Both the position numbers and the translations under genes were made by a program. The notes below the pieces were generated by a model. That model made no database searches, was not told the origin of the DNA, and saw only the letters and a list, made by a program, of their open reading frames with translations. Positions 44,212 through 52,462 of a stretch of 64,000 nucleotides of DNA are shown here, piece by piece (the first letter of the stretch is position 1; the number at the start of each line of letters is the position of its first letter). Origin of the DNA: an uncultured Pseudomonadales bacterium (lineage in GTDB: Bacteria > Pseudomonadota > Gammaproteobacteria > Pseudomonadales > Cellvibrionaceae); assembly GCA_947488935.1 (NCBI GenBank), contig CANLBN010000006.1:62001-126000 (forward strand). Direction: 5' to 3'.

Positions 44212-45279
44212 TTATTTTAGTAAGTTGTCCTTATTACCATTGCCTATGGTTTCGGTTGCCTCAGCAGACTCTTTGAGCATTGCCTCTTTAGTCATTGATT
44301 CTTTATCGGCCATCATCACACCCTCTTTGTCCTTTTGCATCATGGCCTCCTTCTTCATCATGGCTTCTTTTTTCATCATCGCTTCCTTAGATGTATTAGT
44401 TTCCTCGCTCGCTACAAACTGTGGTGGCTCTTTGCTCAGCCTAACAGTGACGCGCCTATTTTTCGCTTTACCTTTTTTTGTCCTATTAGACTGCACAGGA
44501 TAACGCTCTCCGTGCCAGCGTATAACAATACTATCGGAGGGAATGCCATTCTCGACCAAATAATCAAATACACGCTCGGCTCGACGCTGAGATTTTAGTA
44601 GGTTTTCTCCACGTATTCCTTCACTATCGGTGTGGCCATCTAAATAAATGGCTTTTACGTTAGCATCTTCTCGCACGTAGGCAATCACTGTATCGAGTCG
44701 TCGCTTAACGGCTTTTTTAAGGTCCTCTTCTTCATTATCATACAGTAAGGTCGAGCGCTCTATTTGGTCGTAATTAACGGCTAACAAACTCCCTTGGCAT
44801 TGCAGATACTCTTGATAACTCTCGCGAAAACCAATGCTCGATACCGTTACTTTAATAGGCTGACTACCCCCATAAAGCGCTTGACGCTGAAAATCCAGCA
44901 GTAATCCACGCTCTAATTCGGCCAACATGCGCTCGGATAATTTGCGGCCAATAGTAATGGGTTGGCGGCTCTCTTTAACATTAACCGTCGCCAGTTGATT
45001 GCCTGAACGTTGCGATGACCATGGTGGTGGGCGTACAACCAGCACTGCTCTGCCTGTTTTCATACGAGCCATGCTGGATTTTAATTGAAACTGTGTCGCT
45101 CTCCCCGCTTCACGCTCAAACACCGCATCACCAAAACCTTCAATAGGGTGAGATAAACGACACATAAATTTAGAGCTATCTACCTGCCAGGCAACTGCAT
45201 CGGTACGCGTTGCATAATTGATAGAGGCAAAGGTACCACTAGCCAATAACGCGGCGATAAAACCAATGATTATGTTCAT
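44212..45279 (-). CDS. motY: flagellar motor protein MotY-like, OmpA-family
   Basis: 355 residues from the ATG at 45279 (GAAGG 8 nt upstream; a GTG 15 bp earlier is the alternative). A signal peptide, an N-terminal MotY-type beta domain (from about 35) and a C-terminal OmpA peptidoglycan-binding domain (about 190-285) with HTDSEGIRGENLLKSQRRAERV and RVTVRL. This composition is that of MotY, which anchors the sodium-driven flagellar stator to peptidoglycan. Unusual tail: about 60 residues of Lys, Glu and Met repeats with three 18-bp tandem copies (44338-44391) coding MMKKEA-like units. No other flagellar genes here. Confidence 0.85.
   Translation of the reverse strand: MNIIIGFIAALLASGTFASINYATRTDAVAWQVDSSKFMCRLSHPIEGFGDAVFEREAGRATQFQLKSSMARMKTGRAVLVVRPPPWSSQRSGNQLATVNVKESRQPITIGRKLSERMLAELERGLLLDFQRQALYGGSQPIKVTVSSIGFRESYQEYLQCQGSLLAVNYDQIERSTLLYDNEEEDLKKAVKRRLDTVIAYVREDANVKAIYLDGHTDSEGIRGENLLKSQRRAERVFDYLVENGIPSDSIVIRWHGERYPVQSNRTKKGKAKNRRVTVRLSKEPPQFVASEETNTSKEAMMKKEAMMKKEAMMQKDKEGVMMADKESMTKEAMLKESAEATETIGNGNKDNLLK
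44338..44391 (-). repeat. 18-bp tandem repeat in the motY tail
   Basis: Three 18-bp units (CATCATGGCCTCCTTCTT, then copies with few substitutions) encode Met-Met-Lys-Lys-Glu-Ala-type residues on the minus strand. Substitutions are mostly silent or conservative. Such an array can change length by slippage. Confidence 0.85.
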
Positions 45280-45492
45280 TAATGGTGCCTTCACAACAGA
45301 TGCTTAGCTCTTAATCAATTCTATTAAGAACGCTATCGGCCAATATTCAATTTTCTTAACAACAATCACACTGTTTTTTAATTAATCAACGACTATGCCT
45401 TAAAATACCTGCGCTACAGGGACTTTTTCTGTAGGATGCACTTTACTAAAACCCGCATCATTTACTAAATTTATCACCATTAAGGAGAAAGT

Positions 45493-46155
45493 GTGCCTGA
45501 CTTTGGATCAATGACATTACTCGCTGACCGCTTTAGAGGCTTTTTGCCCGTTGTTATCGATGTAGAGACCGGTGGCTTTAATGCCAGCACCGATGCACTG
45601 TTAGAAGTAGGGGCCGCTACACTCAGCATGGACGGAATGGGTCTTTTAGAAATAGACGATGTGTATAGTTATCACATAGAGCCTTTTGCAGGCGCTAATA
45701 TCGAAGACTCAGCTATAGAATTTACGGGTATTGATGTAGAGAGTGGTAACAGAGAGACCCAATCAGAATCCAGCGCGCTTAAAGAGCTGTTCCAACATAT
45801 TCGCAGTTCGGTTAAAGCCCATGATTGCACCCGGGCTGTGATGGTGGCACATAATGCACATTTTGATTTGGGTTTTATGAATGCCGCATCCAATCGTTGC
45901 AACATCAAACGCAATCCTTTTCATCCGTTCTCCTGTATGGATACCGCAACCCTAGCAGGGCTTGCCTATGGGCAAACGGTATTGGCAAAAGCCTGCAAAA
46001 CAGCAGGGATAGAATTTAGTAACAAAAAAGCACACTCGGCTGCCTATGATGCTCAAAAAACAGCAGAATTGTTTTGTATGATCGTCAACAAATGGCAAGC
46101 GCTTGGTGGCTGGCCTCTTACAAACAATATGGCCGACTACTCGATGGAAAAATAG
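45493..46155 (+). CDS. rnt: ribonuclease T
   Basis: DEDDh exoribonuclease, 220 residues, that trims the 3' ends of tRNAs and 5S/23S rRNA. Exo motifs: Asp23 and Glu25 (VIDVETGGF), Asp in HNAHFDLGFMN, and the HSAAYDAQKTAELF motif III. Translation starts at GTG with AAGGAG 6 nt upstream, so this start is well supported. It ends just before a strong bidirectional terminator shared with mscS. Confidence 0.96.
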   Translation: MPDFGSMTLLADRFRGFLPVVIDVETGGFNASTDALLEVGAATLSMDGMGLLEIDDVYSYHIEPFAGANIEDSAIEFTGIDVESGNRETQSESSALKELFQHIRSSVKAHDCTRAVMVAHNAHFDLGFMNAASNRCNIKRNPFHPFSCMDTATLAGLAYGQTVLAKACKTAGIEFSNKKAHSAAYDAQKTAELFCMIVNKWQALGGWPLTNNMADYSMEK

Positions 46156-46173
46156 CATTCATAAAAAATAATT

Positions 46174-46214
46174 ACCCATAAAAAAACCCGCATAAAGCGG
46201 GTTTTTTTATGGGT
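46174..46214. terminator. bidirectional terminator between rnt and mscS
   Basis: A perfect 18-bp inverted repeat (ACCCATAAAAAAACCCGC against GCGGGTTTTTTTATGGGT) with an ATAAA loop sits between the convergent genes. The A-run and T-run make it functional in both directions. Confidence 0.95.
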
Positions 46215-46224
46215 GAGATTAAAC

Positions 46225-47052
46225 TCAGTCTTTGCTGACATTCAAATCCATCGTCGGATAAGGAATACCAATACCTGCTTCATCAAAGCGGTTTTTAACA
46301 CGCTCATGAAAATCAAAATGTACGCCCCAGTAATCGGCACTGTTTACCCAGGGACGAAAGACTAGATTAATTGACGAATCTGCAAGCTCCACTACACCAA
46401 TGGTCACGTCCTTGTCTTTAAGTACTCGGTCATCGGCGTCGGCAATTTCTTTTAGAATGGTTTTAACCTGATCAAGGTTAGCATCATAAGCAACACCTAC
46501 AACCATATCGACACGGCGTGTTGCCTGTGTTGAATAGTTAGTAATGTTAGAGCCCATAACAGAGGCATTAGCAGCAATAATTGTTTTATTGTCACCGGTT
46601 GTTAAGGTAGTAGAGAATATAGAAATCTCTTGAACAACACCGGCAACACCGGCGACCTCGACAAAGTCACCCACTTTAACCGGGCGAAACAAAATCAGTA
46701 ACACACCCGCAGCAAAGTTAGCAAGTGAGCCTTGCAGCGCTAAACCAACGGCCAAACCAGCCGCCGCAATAATGGCAACAAATGAAGCTGTTTGGATGCC
46801 AACTTGTCCAAGAGCCGCAATGATGATGACAACCATGGCAATGTAGTAAAGTATGTTTTGTACAAACTTACTCACGGTTATATCGACATTGCTAGCGTTC
46901 ATTCGCGCACCAAGAAAGCCCGTGACTTTTTTAGCGATCCACTTACCAACAATAAAAATAGCAACGGCGAGAATAATTTTTACACCGTAAGCTACAACAA
47001 ATGTGATAATACTGCCCACATTGTCTTGGCTAAATAATGATTCAATGTTCAT
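46225..47052 (-). CDS. mscS: small-conductance mechanosensitive channel MscS-like
   Basis: 275 residues from the ATG at 47052, which follows AGGAGAAAGGA; an upstream ORF start at 47118 (22 extra residues) has no such site. Three membrane helices (about 15-42, 60-85 and 88-120); the third holds the Ala/Gly pore motif GLAVGLALQGSLANFAAGVL, then the beta domain (FRPVKVGDFVEVAGV) and a C-terminal alpha/beta domain. It opens on hypoosmotic shock to release solutes. Monocistronic. Confidence 0.95.
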   Translation of the reverse strand: MNIESLFSQDNVGSIITFVVAYGVKIILAVAIFIVGKWIAKKVTGFLGARMNASNVDITVSKFVQNILYYIAMVVIIIAALGQVGIQTASFVAIIAAAGLAVGLALQGSLANFAAGVLLILFRPVKVGDFVEVAGVAGVVQEISIFSTTLTTGDNKTIIAANASVMGSNITNYSTQATRRVDMVVGVAYDANLDQVKTILKEIADADDRVLKDKDVTIGVVELADSSINLVFRPWVNSADYWGVHFDFHERVKNRFDEAGIGIPYPTMDLNVSKD

Positions 47053-47250
47053 GATAGTCCTTTCTCCTAATAGTAATGAATAAGTAATGAATAGTTGTGA
47101 CTGCCCTAGGTTAAACAAGGCATATTTATTATTTGTATCAAGTGATCTATTACAATTGTTGCTAACTACGGTGTTCTACTACAGATATAAAACATTGGAC
47201 TTATTATTATTTTAAGGCCAAGAATGGCCTTTACTGGCTATAAATATTAG

Positions 47251-47817
47251 CTATAAACGCCTTTCTTTGAGAGAGCGAATAACAGCAACCGAGCGACGAT
47301 TTCTCGCTTTATTTCTTATTGAGTTATTAGGCACTAGTGGCTTACTTTCACCAAAACCAATTGCTGTCAATCGAACAACATCGATATTGTATTTGACTAC
47401 AAGTAATTGGGCAATTGCCTGTGCACGACGTTGTGACAGACCTCTATTATGGGCTTCACTACCATCGCTATCGGTATGGCCTTCAATAGTTGCACGTGTT
47501 AGTGGGTTATTTTTCAAAAACCTGGCAACTTTTGCAACCTCAGCAAAATACGTTGGCTTAACAACACTGGAGTCGACATCGAAGTTAATATTAATCCTGA
47601 TGGTTTTAAGGTCTTTAACTAATAAAGGACAGCCCCTTTCATCTACCTTGGTATTGGGTGGTGTTTTGTAGCAATCATCAATAGTATCGTCGACACCATC
47701 GCCGTCGCTATCAATAAACAATAGCTGTCTGACAATACCATTAGCCTCAGGGCCTGTTTGTGCAAATGCTGTCAATGAACACATCGACAACAATAAATAA
47801 AAAAAGTAGCGTTGCAT
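47251..47817 (-). CDS. OmpA-family peptidoglycan-binding protein, 188 aa
   Basis: Signal peptide (about 1-19, ending AFA-Q), a short thrombospondin-3-like calcium repeat (DSDGDGVDDTIDDC at about 36-49), and a C-terminal OmpA domain (about 75-185) with IEGHTDSDGSEAHNRGLSQRR and FGESKPLVPN. It lacks a beta-barrel, so it is a periplasmic or outer-membrane-associated peptidoglycan anchor. It ends just over 130 bp beyond the mscS start and lies downstream of the omega-amidase on the same strand (12 bp), so the two may be co-transcribed. Confidence 0.88.
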   Translation of the reverse strand: MQRYFFYLLLSMCSLTAFAQTGPEANGIVRQLLFIDSDGDGVDDTIDDCYKTPPNTKVDERGCPLLVKDLKTIRININFDVDSSVVKPTYFAEVAKVARFLKNNPLTRATIEGHTDSDGSEAHNRGLSQRRAQAIAQLLVVKYNIDVVRLTAIGFGESKPLVPNNSIRNKARNRRSVAVIRSLKERRL

Positions 47818-47829
47818 GGAGTAGTACCG

Positions 47830-48648
47830 TTACAAATTATTAATGACAAAATCATCTGCATCTTGCCATGCAGGAAAACGTTCTCGGTAGTCAAAAAGCT
47901 CGGCTAAATTAAGCTCAAGCGTTTCCGTCCATTCACCGGCCTTATCCACTAATAACTGCCCAAGATAATCAATTACGAGGGAGTCACCTGTATACTCTAA
48001 CCCTTTGCCATCTGTGCCAACGCGATTAACACCAACAACATACGCTTGATTTTCAATAGCACGAGCAATAAGCAAGCTACGCCAATGATGCGCCCTAGCC
48101 GATGGCCAGTTTGCAACACAAAGCATCAAATCATAATCATTGCGGTTGCGACAGAATACGGGAAAGCGTAGATCATAACAAACCGTCAACAAAATACGCC
48201 AACCTTTGTAGCTAACGACACAACGCTCACTGCCCGCCTGATAACGCTTATGCTCATCGGCCATTTGAAACAAATGGGTTTTGTCATAATGCATCACATC
48301 ACCCGCTGGCGTAACAAACAGCATGCGGTTAACAAAGCGTGGCTTACTATTATCGGTAGATGCGCCTTGGTCAGAAAGGTCACAAGCCACACTACCAGTA
48401 ATGGCTGCGCCTAAAAAGCGAGCTTGCTCTTTAAGCCAAGCGACAGTGCCATGTTGGTCACTCATTTGTTCAGGCTCTATCGTAAAACCCGAGGTAAACA
48501 TCTCGGGTAATACAATGAGGTCTGTTTTGCCCTTAAGCGTCTCAAGTTTTTGCGCTAAAGCACGCCTATTTGCCACGGGGTCAAGCCAATACAAATCGGT
48601 TTGTACTGGTGTCACTCTTAATGGATTTACTGCGTTCAATGCTGCCAA
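47830..48648 (-). CDS. omega-amidase (Nit2/YafV-like carbon-nitrogen hydrolase)
   Basis: 272 residues of nitrilase superfamily. Catalytic triad Glu49 (VLPEMF), Lys123 (HYDKTHLFQM) and Cys157 (LTVCYDLRFPVF). The YafV/Nit2 branch deaminates alpha-ketoglutaramate and alpha-ketosuccinamate, or repairs deaminated glutathione. The start is TTG, with GAAGG 7 nt upstream; the nearby ATG is in another frame, so TTG is chosen. It is followed at 12 bp by the OmpA protein gene; grxD ends 30 bp upstream. Confidence 0.92.
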   Translation of the reverse strand: MAALNAVNPLRVTPVQTDLYWLDPVANRRALAQKLETLKGKTDLIVLPEMFTSGFTIEPEQMSDQHGTVAWLKEQARFLGAAITGSVACDLSDQGASTDNSKPRFVNRMLFVTPAGDVMHYDKTHLFQMADEHKRYQAGSERCVVSYKGWRILLTVCYDLRFPVFCRNRNDYDLMLCVANWPSARAHHWRSLLIARAIENQAYVVGVNRVGTDGKGLEYTGDSLVIDYLGQLLVDKAGEWTETLELNLAELFDYRERFPAWQDADDFVINNL

Positions 48649-48678
48649 TTTGATACCTTCGATATCATAGCCTGAGCG

Positions 48679-49002
48679 CTATGCTTCGTCTGGCACCGCA
48701 CTATCAATCGTCGTCTTTAGTTCACCCGCTTCGTGCATTTCAGTAATAATGTCACAACCGCCAATTAACTCACCGTTAACCCATAATTGTGGGAATGTCG
48801 GCCACTCGGCATATTTTGGTAAATTGGCGCGAATCTCGGGGTTAGTTAAAATATCAACATAGGCAAAGCGCTTACCACACTCCATAATCGCTTGCGCTGA
48901 ACGCATAGAAAAACCACATTGTGGTGCGTTGGGGGAGCCTTTCATGTAAAGAATAACGGCGTTATCTGCAATTTGTTGCTTGATTGTATCCATGATATCC
49001 AT
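48679..49002 (-). CDS. grxD: monothiol glutaredoxin Grx4
   Basis: 107 residues with the CGFS active-site motif (Cys29) in MKGSPNAPQCGFS, and the WPTFPQLWVNGELIGGCDI block that binds glutathione and a bridging [2Fe-2S] cluster. Functions in iron-sulfur trafficking with BolA. GAGGG lies about 10 nt before the first ATG; an in-frame ATG three codons later is equally possible. Divergent from argD. Confidence 0.97.
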   Translation of the reverse strand: MDIMDTIKQQIADNAVILYMKGSPNAPQCGFSMRSAQAIMECGKRFAYVDILTNPEIRANLPKYAEWPTFPQLWVNGELIGGCDIITEMHEAGELKTTIDSAVPDEA

Positions 49003-49180
49003 GGTGTGTAAAACCCTCTAGTCAGTAGTCAATAACATATATACGTGAATATTTACGAGCAGTACTCAAAATTGGCGCCATTCTAACCGATTAGGCGGCA
49101 AGCTGCATGGGTTTTGCATCCATAAAAATCACTTAACTGGCACAATTGCCAAAGTAGCTGTGTTAAATCATAATAAGCAC

Positions 49181-49211
49181 AAGGCAGCAACCGCTGCCTT
49201 TTTTATTTTTT
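49181..49211 (+). terminator. orphan intrinsic terminator upstream of argD
   Basis: AAGGCAGC-AACC-GCTGCCTT (49181-49200) is a perfect 8-bp stem with tetraloop, followed by a T-rich tail. It reads on the plus strand, but no annotated plus-strand gene precedes it; grxD is on the other strand. So it ends either a small RNA or an argD leader. Confidence 0.75.
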
Positions 49212-49294
49212 ATACTGTTACTTAACATCCAGTAACCTCAATGGGTTATTGGCTAAACGTTGGGCAGTTTTACACGCTAATAATAGATATAGAC

Positions 49295-50455
49295 ATGAAT
49301 ACAACAGCATTAATGAATACCTATGGCCAACGCCCATTGACTCTAACAAAAGGCGCAGGCTGCTTTGTATGGGATACCGATGGCAAACAATACTTGGATG
49401 CCTTAGCAGGTATCGCGGTTTGTGGTTTGGGTCATTGCCACCCCACCTTGGTCAATGCTATCAAAAAACAAGCCGAGACTCTTATCCATACCTCTAATTT
49501 ATACAATTTGCCAGTACAGCAAAAAGCCGGCGAAGATATTTGTCGTGTGAGCGGTATGGAAAAGGTGTTTTTCTCAAACTCCGGTGCCGAGGCCAACGAG
49601 GCTGCAATTAAAATTGCACGCAAGTATGGCAGCGATAGAGGCATAGCCATCCCCACTATAATTACAACGACCAATAGTTTTCATGGCCGCACCATGGCAA
49701 CCTTAACCGCCACAGGTAATAGTAAGATAAAACAAGGGTTTGCACCTTTGTTAGAAGGCTTCGAGCACGTCCCTTTTAACGATATTGCAGCAATAGCCGC
49801 GCACAGTGATAACCCCGATATCGTCGCGGTGATGGTTGAGCCTATTCAGGGAGAAGGCGGTATTCAAATACCCGATAGCGACTACTTAAATAAGCTACGT
49901 GAACTCTGTGATAACAACGAGTGGCTATTGATACTCGACGAAATTCAAACGGGTAATGCGCGCACAGGGCATCATTTTGCGTATCAGGCCAACAATATAC
50001 TGCCCGATGTCCTCACCACGGCCAAAGGCCTAGCGAATGGATTACCCATTGGTGCCTGCCTAACACGTGCTAAAACCAACGATGTTTTACAGCCCGGCAA
50101 CCATGGCTCGACCTACGGTGGCAACCCCGTCGCCTGTGCCGTAGTAAGTAGCGTGATTGATGTTATCGAAACCACCAAGCTATGCGCACATGTCAATGAC
50201 ATTGCTGCTTACATCCAAAGTGGCTTTAAAAAAGCGCTGGCCAGTAAAACCCAAGTCAAAGCCTACCGCCAGCAAGGCATGATGATAGGTATTGAGCTAA
50301 ATGATCCCTGCCCCGAGTTAGTCGGCATTGCCGCCGACAAAGGCCTATTAATTAATGTAACCGCAGGTAGTGTTATTCGCCTATTACCGCCACTGATTAT
50401 GAATGAGTCACAAGCAGATCAAGTGATTGAGATTGTGAGCTCATTAATTCAGTAA
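49295..50455 (+). CDS. argD: acetylornithine aminotransferase
   Basis: 386 residues from the ATG at 49295, the usual ArgD start (MNTTALMNTYGQRPL); an ORF ATG at 49241 would add 18 atypical residues. PLP lysine Lys244 in DVLTTAKGLANG; GGNPVACAVVSSV and the SGAEANEAAIKIA helix are conserved. It converts N-acetyl-glutamate semialdehyde to N-acetylornithine in arginine synthesis. A terminator 85 bp upstream is intriguing. argF follows 112 bp downstream on the same strand. Confidence 0.95.
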   Translation: MNTTALMNTYGQRPLTLTKGAGCFVWDTDGKQYLDALAGIAVCGLGHCHPTLVNAIKKQAETLIHTSNLYNLPVQQKAGEDICRVSGMEKVFFSNSGAEANEAAIKIARKYGSDRGIAIPTIITTTNSFHGRTMATLTATGNSKIKQGFAPLLEGFEHVPFNDIAAIAAHSDNPDIVAVMVEPIQGEGGIQIPDSDYLNKLRELCDNNEWLLILDEIQTGNARTGHHFAYQANNILPDVLTTAKGLANGLPIGACLTRAKTNDVLQPGNHGSTYGGNPVACAVVSSVIDVIETTKLCAHVNDIAAYIQSGFKKALASKTQVKAYRQQGMMIGIELNDPCPELVGIAADKGLLINVTAGSVIRLLPPLIMNESQADQVIEIVSSLIQ

Positions 50456-50567
50456 TTGTAGGTAATGTTTATTCACTATTATTTATTAACTGCTACTTAA
50501 CCGATAAGGTTCTATTAAGAACATACCACTAGACACAAGTAGCCACTAAAATTTTGAGAAGTTTTCC

Positions 50568-51473
50568 ATGACTAGACATTTTTTAACCTTAATGGATTTG
50601 TCTCCAGCTGAGCTAAAGCAGGTTATTCAACGCGCTATATTGATTAAAAAGCAACACCGTGACGAAACCGCCGTAAGAACACTCGATGGTAAAGTCCTTG
50701 GGATGATTTTTGAAAAATCATCAACCCGCACGCGCGTCTCGTTTGAGTCGGGTATTGCACAACTGGGGGGTAGTGGCTTATTTTTATCCTCTAACGACAC
50801 CCAATTAGGCCGTGGCGAACCTATCGAAGATACCTCGCGGGTTATCTCTAGTATGGTCGATATTATTATGATTCGTACCTTTAGCCACGCAAGCGTCGAG
50901 AAGTTTGCGAGCTATTCCCGCGTGCCCATTATTAATGCCCTAACCGATAGCTATCACCCCTGTCAGTTACTGGCCGATATTCAAACCTATACCGAGCACC
51001 GCGGCGACCCACAGGGTAAAACTGTTGTCTGGATTGGCGATGGTAACAATATGTGCCAATCCTATATTAATGCCGCTAAGCAATGCGACTTTCAACTTAA
51101 CATTGCCTGCCCCGACGGCTACAAACCCGACCAAGCTCTGCTCGACGCCAATAGCGACCGTATTACCTTATTCGACAACGTCGAAGATGCCGTTAAAAAT
51201 ACTGATTGGGTAGTCACCGACACCTGGGCATCCATGGGCCAAGAAGAAGAAAAGCAAGCACGTATTGATGCCTTTAATGGCTTTCAAGTCACCGAAGAGC
51301 TTATGTCCCATGCAAATACCGATGCGGTCTTTATGCACTGCCTACCCGCTTATCGTGGTATGGAAATTAACGACACTGTCATGGATTCTAAATATTCAGT
51401 AGTATGGGACGAGGCTGAGAATCGCCTACACGCTCAAAAAGCATTAATGGAGTTTTTACTCGGCAAGTTTTAA
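50568..51473 (+). CDS. argF: ornithine carbamoyltransferase
   Basis: 301 residues. Carbamoyl-phosphate site STRTR (52-56), HPCQ (130-133), and HCLP (257-260) motif. It makes citrulline from ornithine and carbamoyl phosphate in arginine biosynthesis. It lies directly after argD, as in many gammaproteobacteria; the two are probably regulated together. PhzF-like gene follows 16 bp downstream and may be in the operon. Confidence 0.97.
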   Translation: MTRHFLTLMDLSPAELKQVIQRAILIKKQHRDETAVRTLDGKVLGMIFEKSSTRTRVSFESGIAQLGGSGLFLSSNDTQLGRGEPIEDTSRVISSMVDIIMIRTFSHASVEKFASYSRVPIINALTDSYHPCQLLADIQTYTEHRGDPQGKTVVWIGDGNNMCQSYINAAKQCDFQLNIACPDGYKPDQALLDANSDRITLFDNVEDAVKNTDWVVTDTWASMGQEEEKQARIDAFNGFQVTEELMSHANTDAVFMHCLPAYRGMEINDTVMDSKYSVVWDEAENRLHAQKALMEFLLGKF

Positions 51474-51489
51474 TAAGGAGCTGCACGGT

Positions 51490-52317
51490 TTGGAATTAAA
51501 CGTAGATTTTATCGATGCCTTTACCAACACTCATTTTAAAGGCAACTCGGCAGCCATCATCATTACCGATGACTGGCTCACTGACGAGCTGATGCAATCT
51601 ATCGCAACAGAGAATAATTTATCTGAAACCGCTTTTTTAGTCGCCGACTCGGCATCACCCACCTCACCTACAAAACGTACTCGGCATTTTTCTATACGTT
51701 GGTTTTCGCCGATTACCGAAATCGCATTTTGTGGCCACGCCACGCTAGCCTCGGCTTTTGTGTTATTCAAACAAGATCCTAACCTACACACCATTGTCTT
51801 TGTGGCAAAAGCCGTCGGTGAATTGTCCGTCAGTCAAACAGACTCTGGTTTAGTCCAAATGGATTTTCCGAATACTAAACCCGAAAAAATCACGTCTATC
51901 CCAACAGATTTAAGCAATGGCTTATCGATTAAACCCATCGAGGTATATAAAAACCAACAGGCCTATTTTGTGGTATACCCCTCTGAGAGCAATGTTAACA
52001 ATGTACTTCGCGATAACGAGGTGCTAAAAAAGCTGGCGCCGCTAGATGTTGTGGTAACGGCACAATCCGCATCCGATGATTACGATTTTATCTCTCGCTA
52101 TTTTTGGCCCGCTAACGGTGGCGATGAAGACCCTGTGACGGGTTCAATTCATACGGGCCTAGCGCCGCTTTGGTCGGAAAAACTCGGCAAAAAAACACTT
52201 GTTGCCTATCAAGCATCGGCTCGTGGTGGGGTTTTACACTGCGAGATAAAAAGTAATAGAGTCTTAATCTCGGGTAATGCCGTGCATTACTTAAAGGGTG
52301 TGATCAATCTAGCATAA
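51490..52317 (+). CDS. PhzF-family isomerase
   Basis: 275 residues of the PhzF/diaminopimelate-epimerase-like fold. Candidate catalytic Glu46 in NNLSETAFLV; FCGHATLASAFV and GDEDPVTGSIHTGLAPLWSEKLGK motifs complete the family pattern. It starts at TTG with AAGGAG 9 nt upstream, and only 16 bp after argF, so it is probably translated from the same message. Substrate unknown; it is not a phenazine gene in this context, since no phz partners are present. Confidence 0.9.
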   Translation: MELNVDFIDAFTNTHFKGNSAAIIITDDWLTDELMQSIATENNLSETAFLVADSASPTSPTKRTRHFSIRWFSPITEIAFCGHATLASAFVLFKQDPNLHTIVFVAKAVGELSVSQTDSGLVQMDFPNTKPEKITSIPTDLSNGLSIKPIEVYKNQQAYFVVYPSESNVNNVLRDNEVLKKLAPLDVVVTAQSASDDYDFISRYFWPANGGDEDPVTGSIHTGLAPLWSEKLGKKTLVAYQASARGGVLHCEIKSNRVLISGNAVHYLKGVINLA

Positions 52318-52462
52318 ACCCGCAGTATTTATATACGACGGCAGGCTTAAACAGCTAATATACAAAAAGGCGTAGCCTATGCAGCTACTGCCTGAAGCGA
52401 CACATCTAATCAATATAAATAACGCACTATCTACATCTAATAAAAATAACTGAGGCCACAGC

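Noticed and set aside
51490..52317. Phenazine biosynthesis
   Set aside because: A lone PhzF-like isomerase next to argF has no other phz genes; such stand-alone paralogs are common and of unrelated function.
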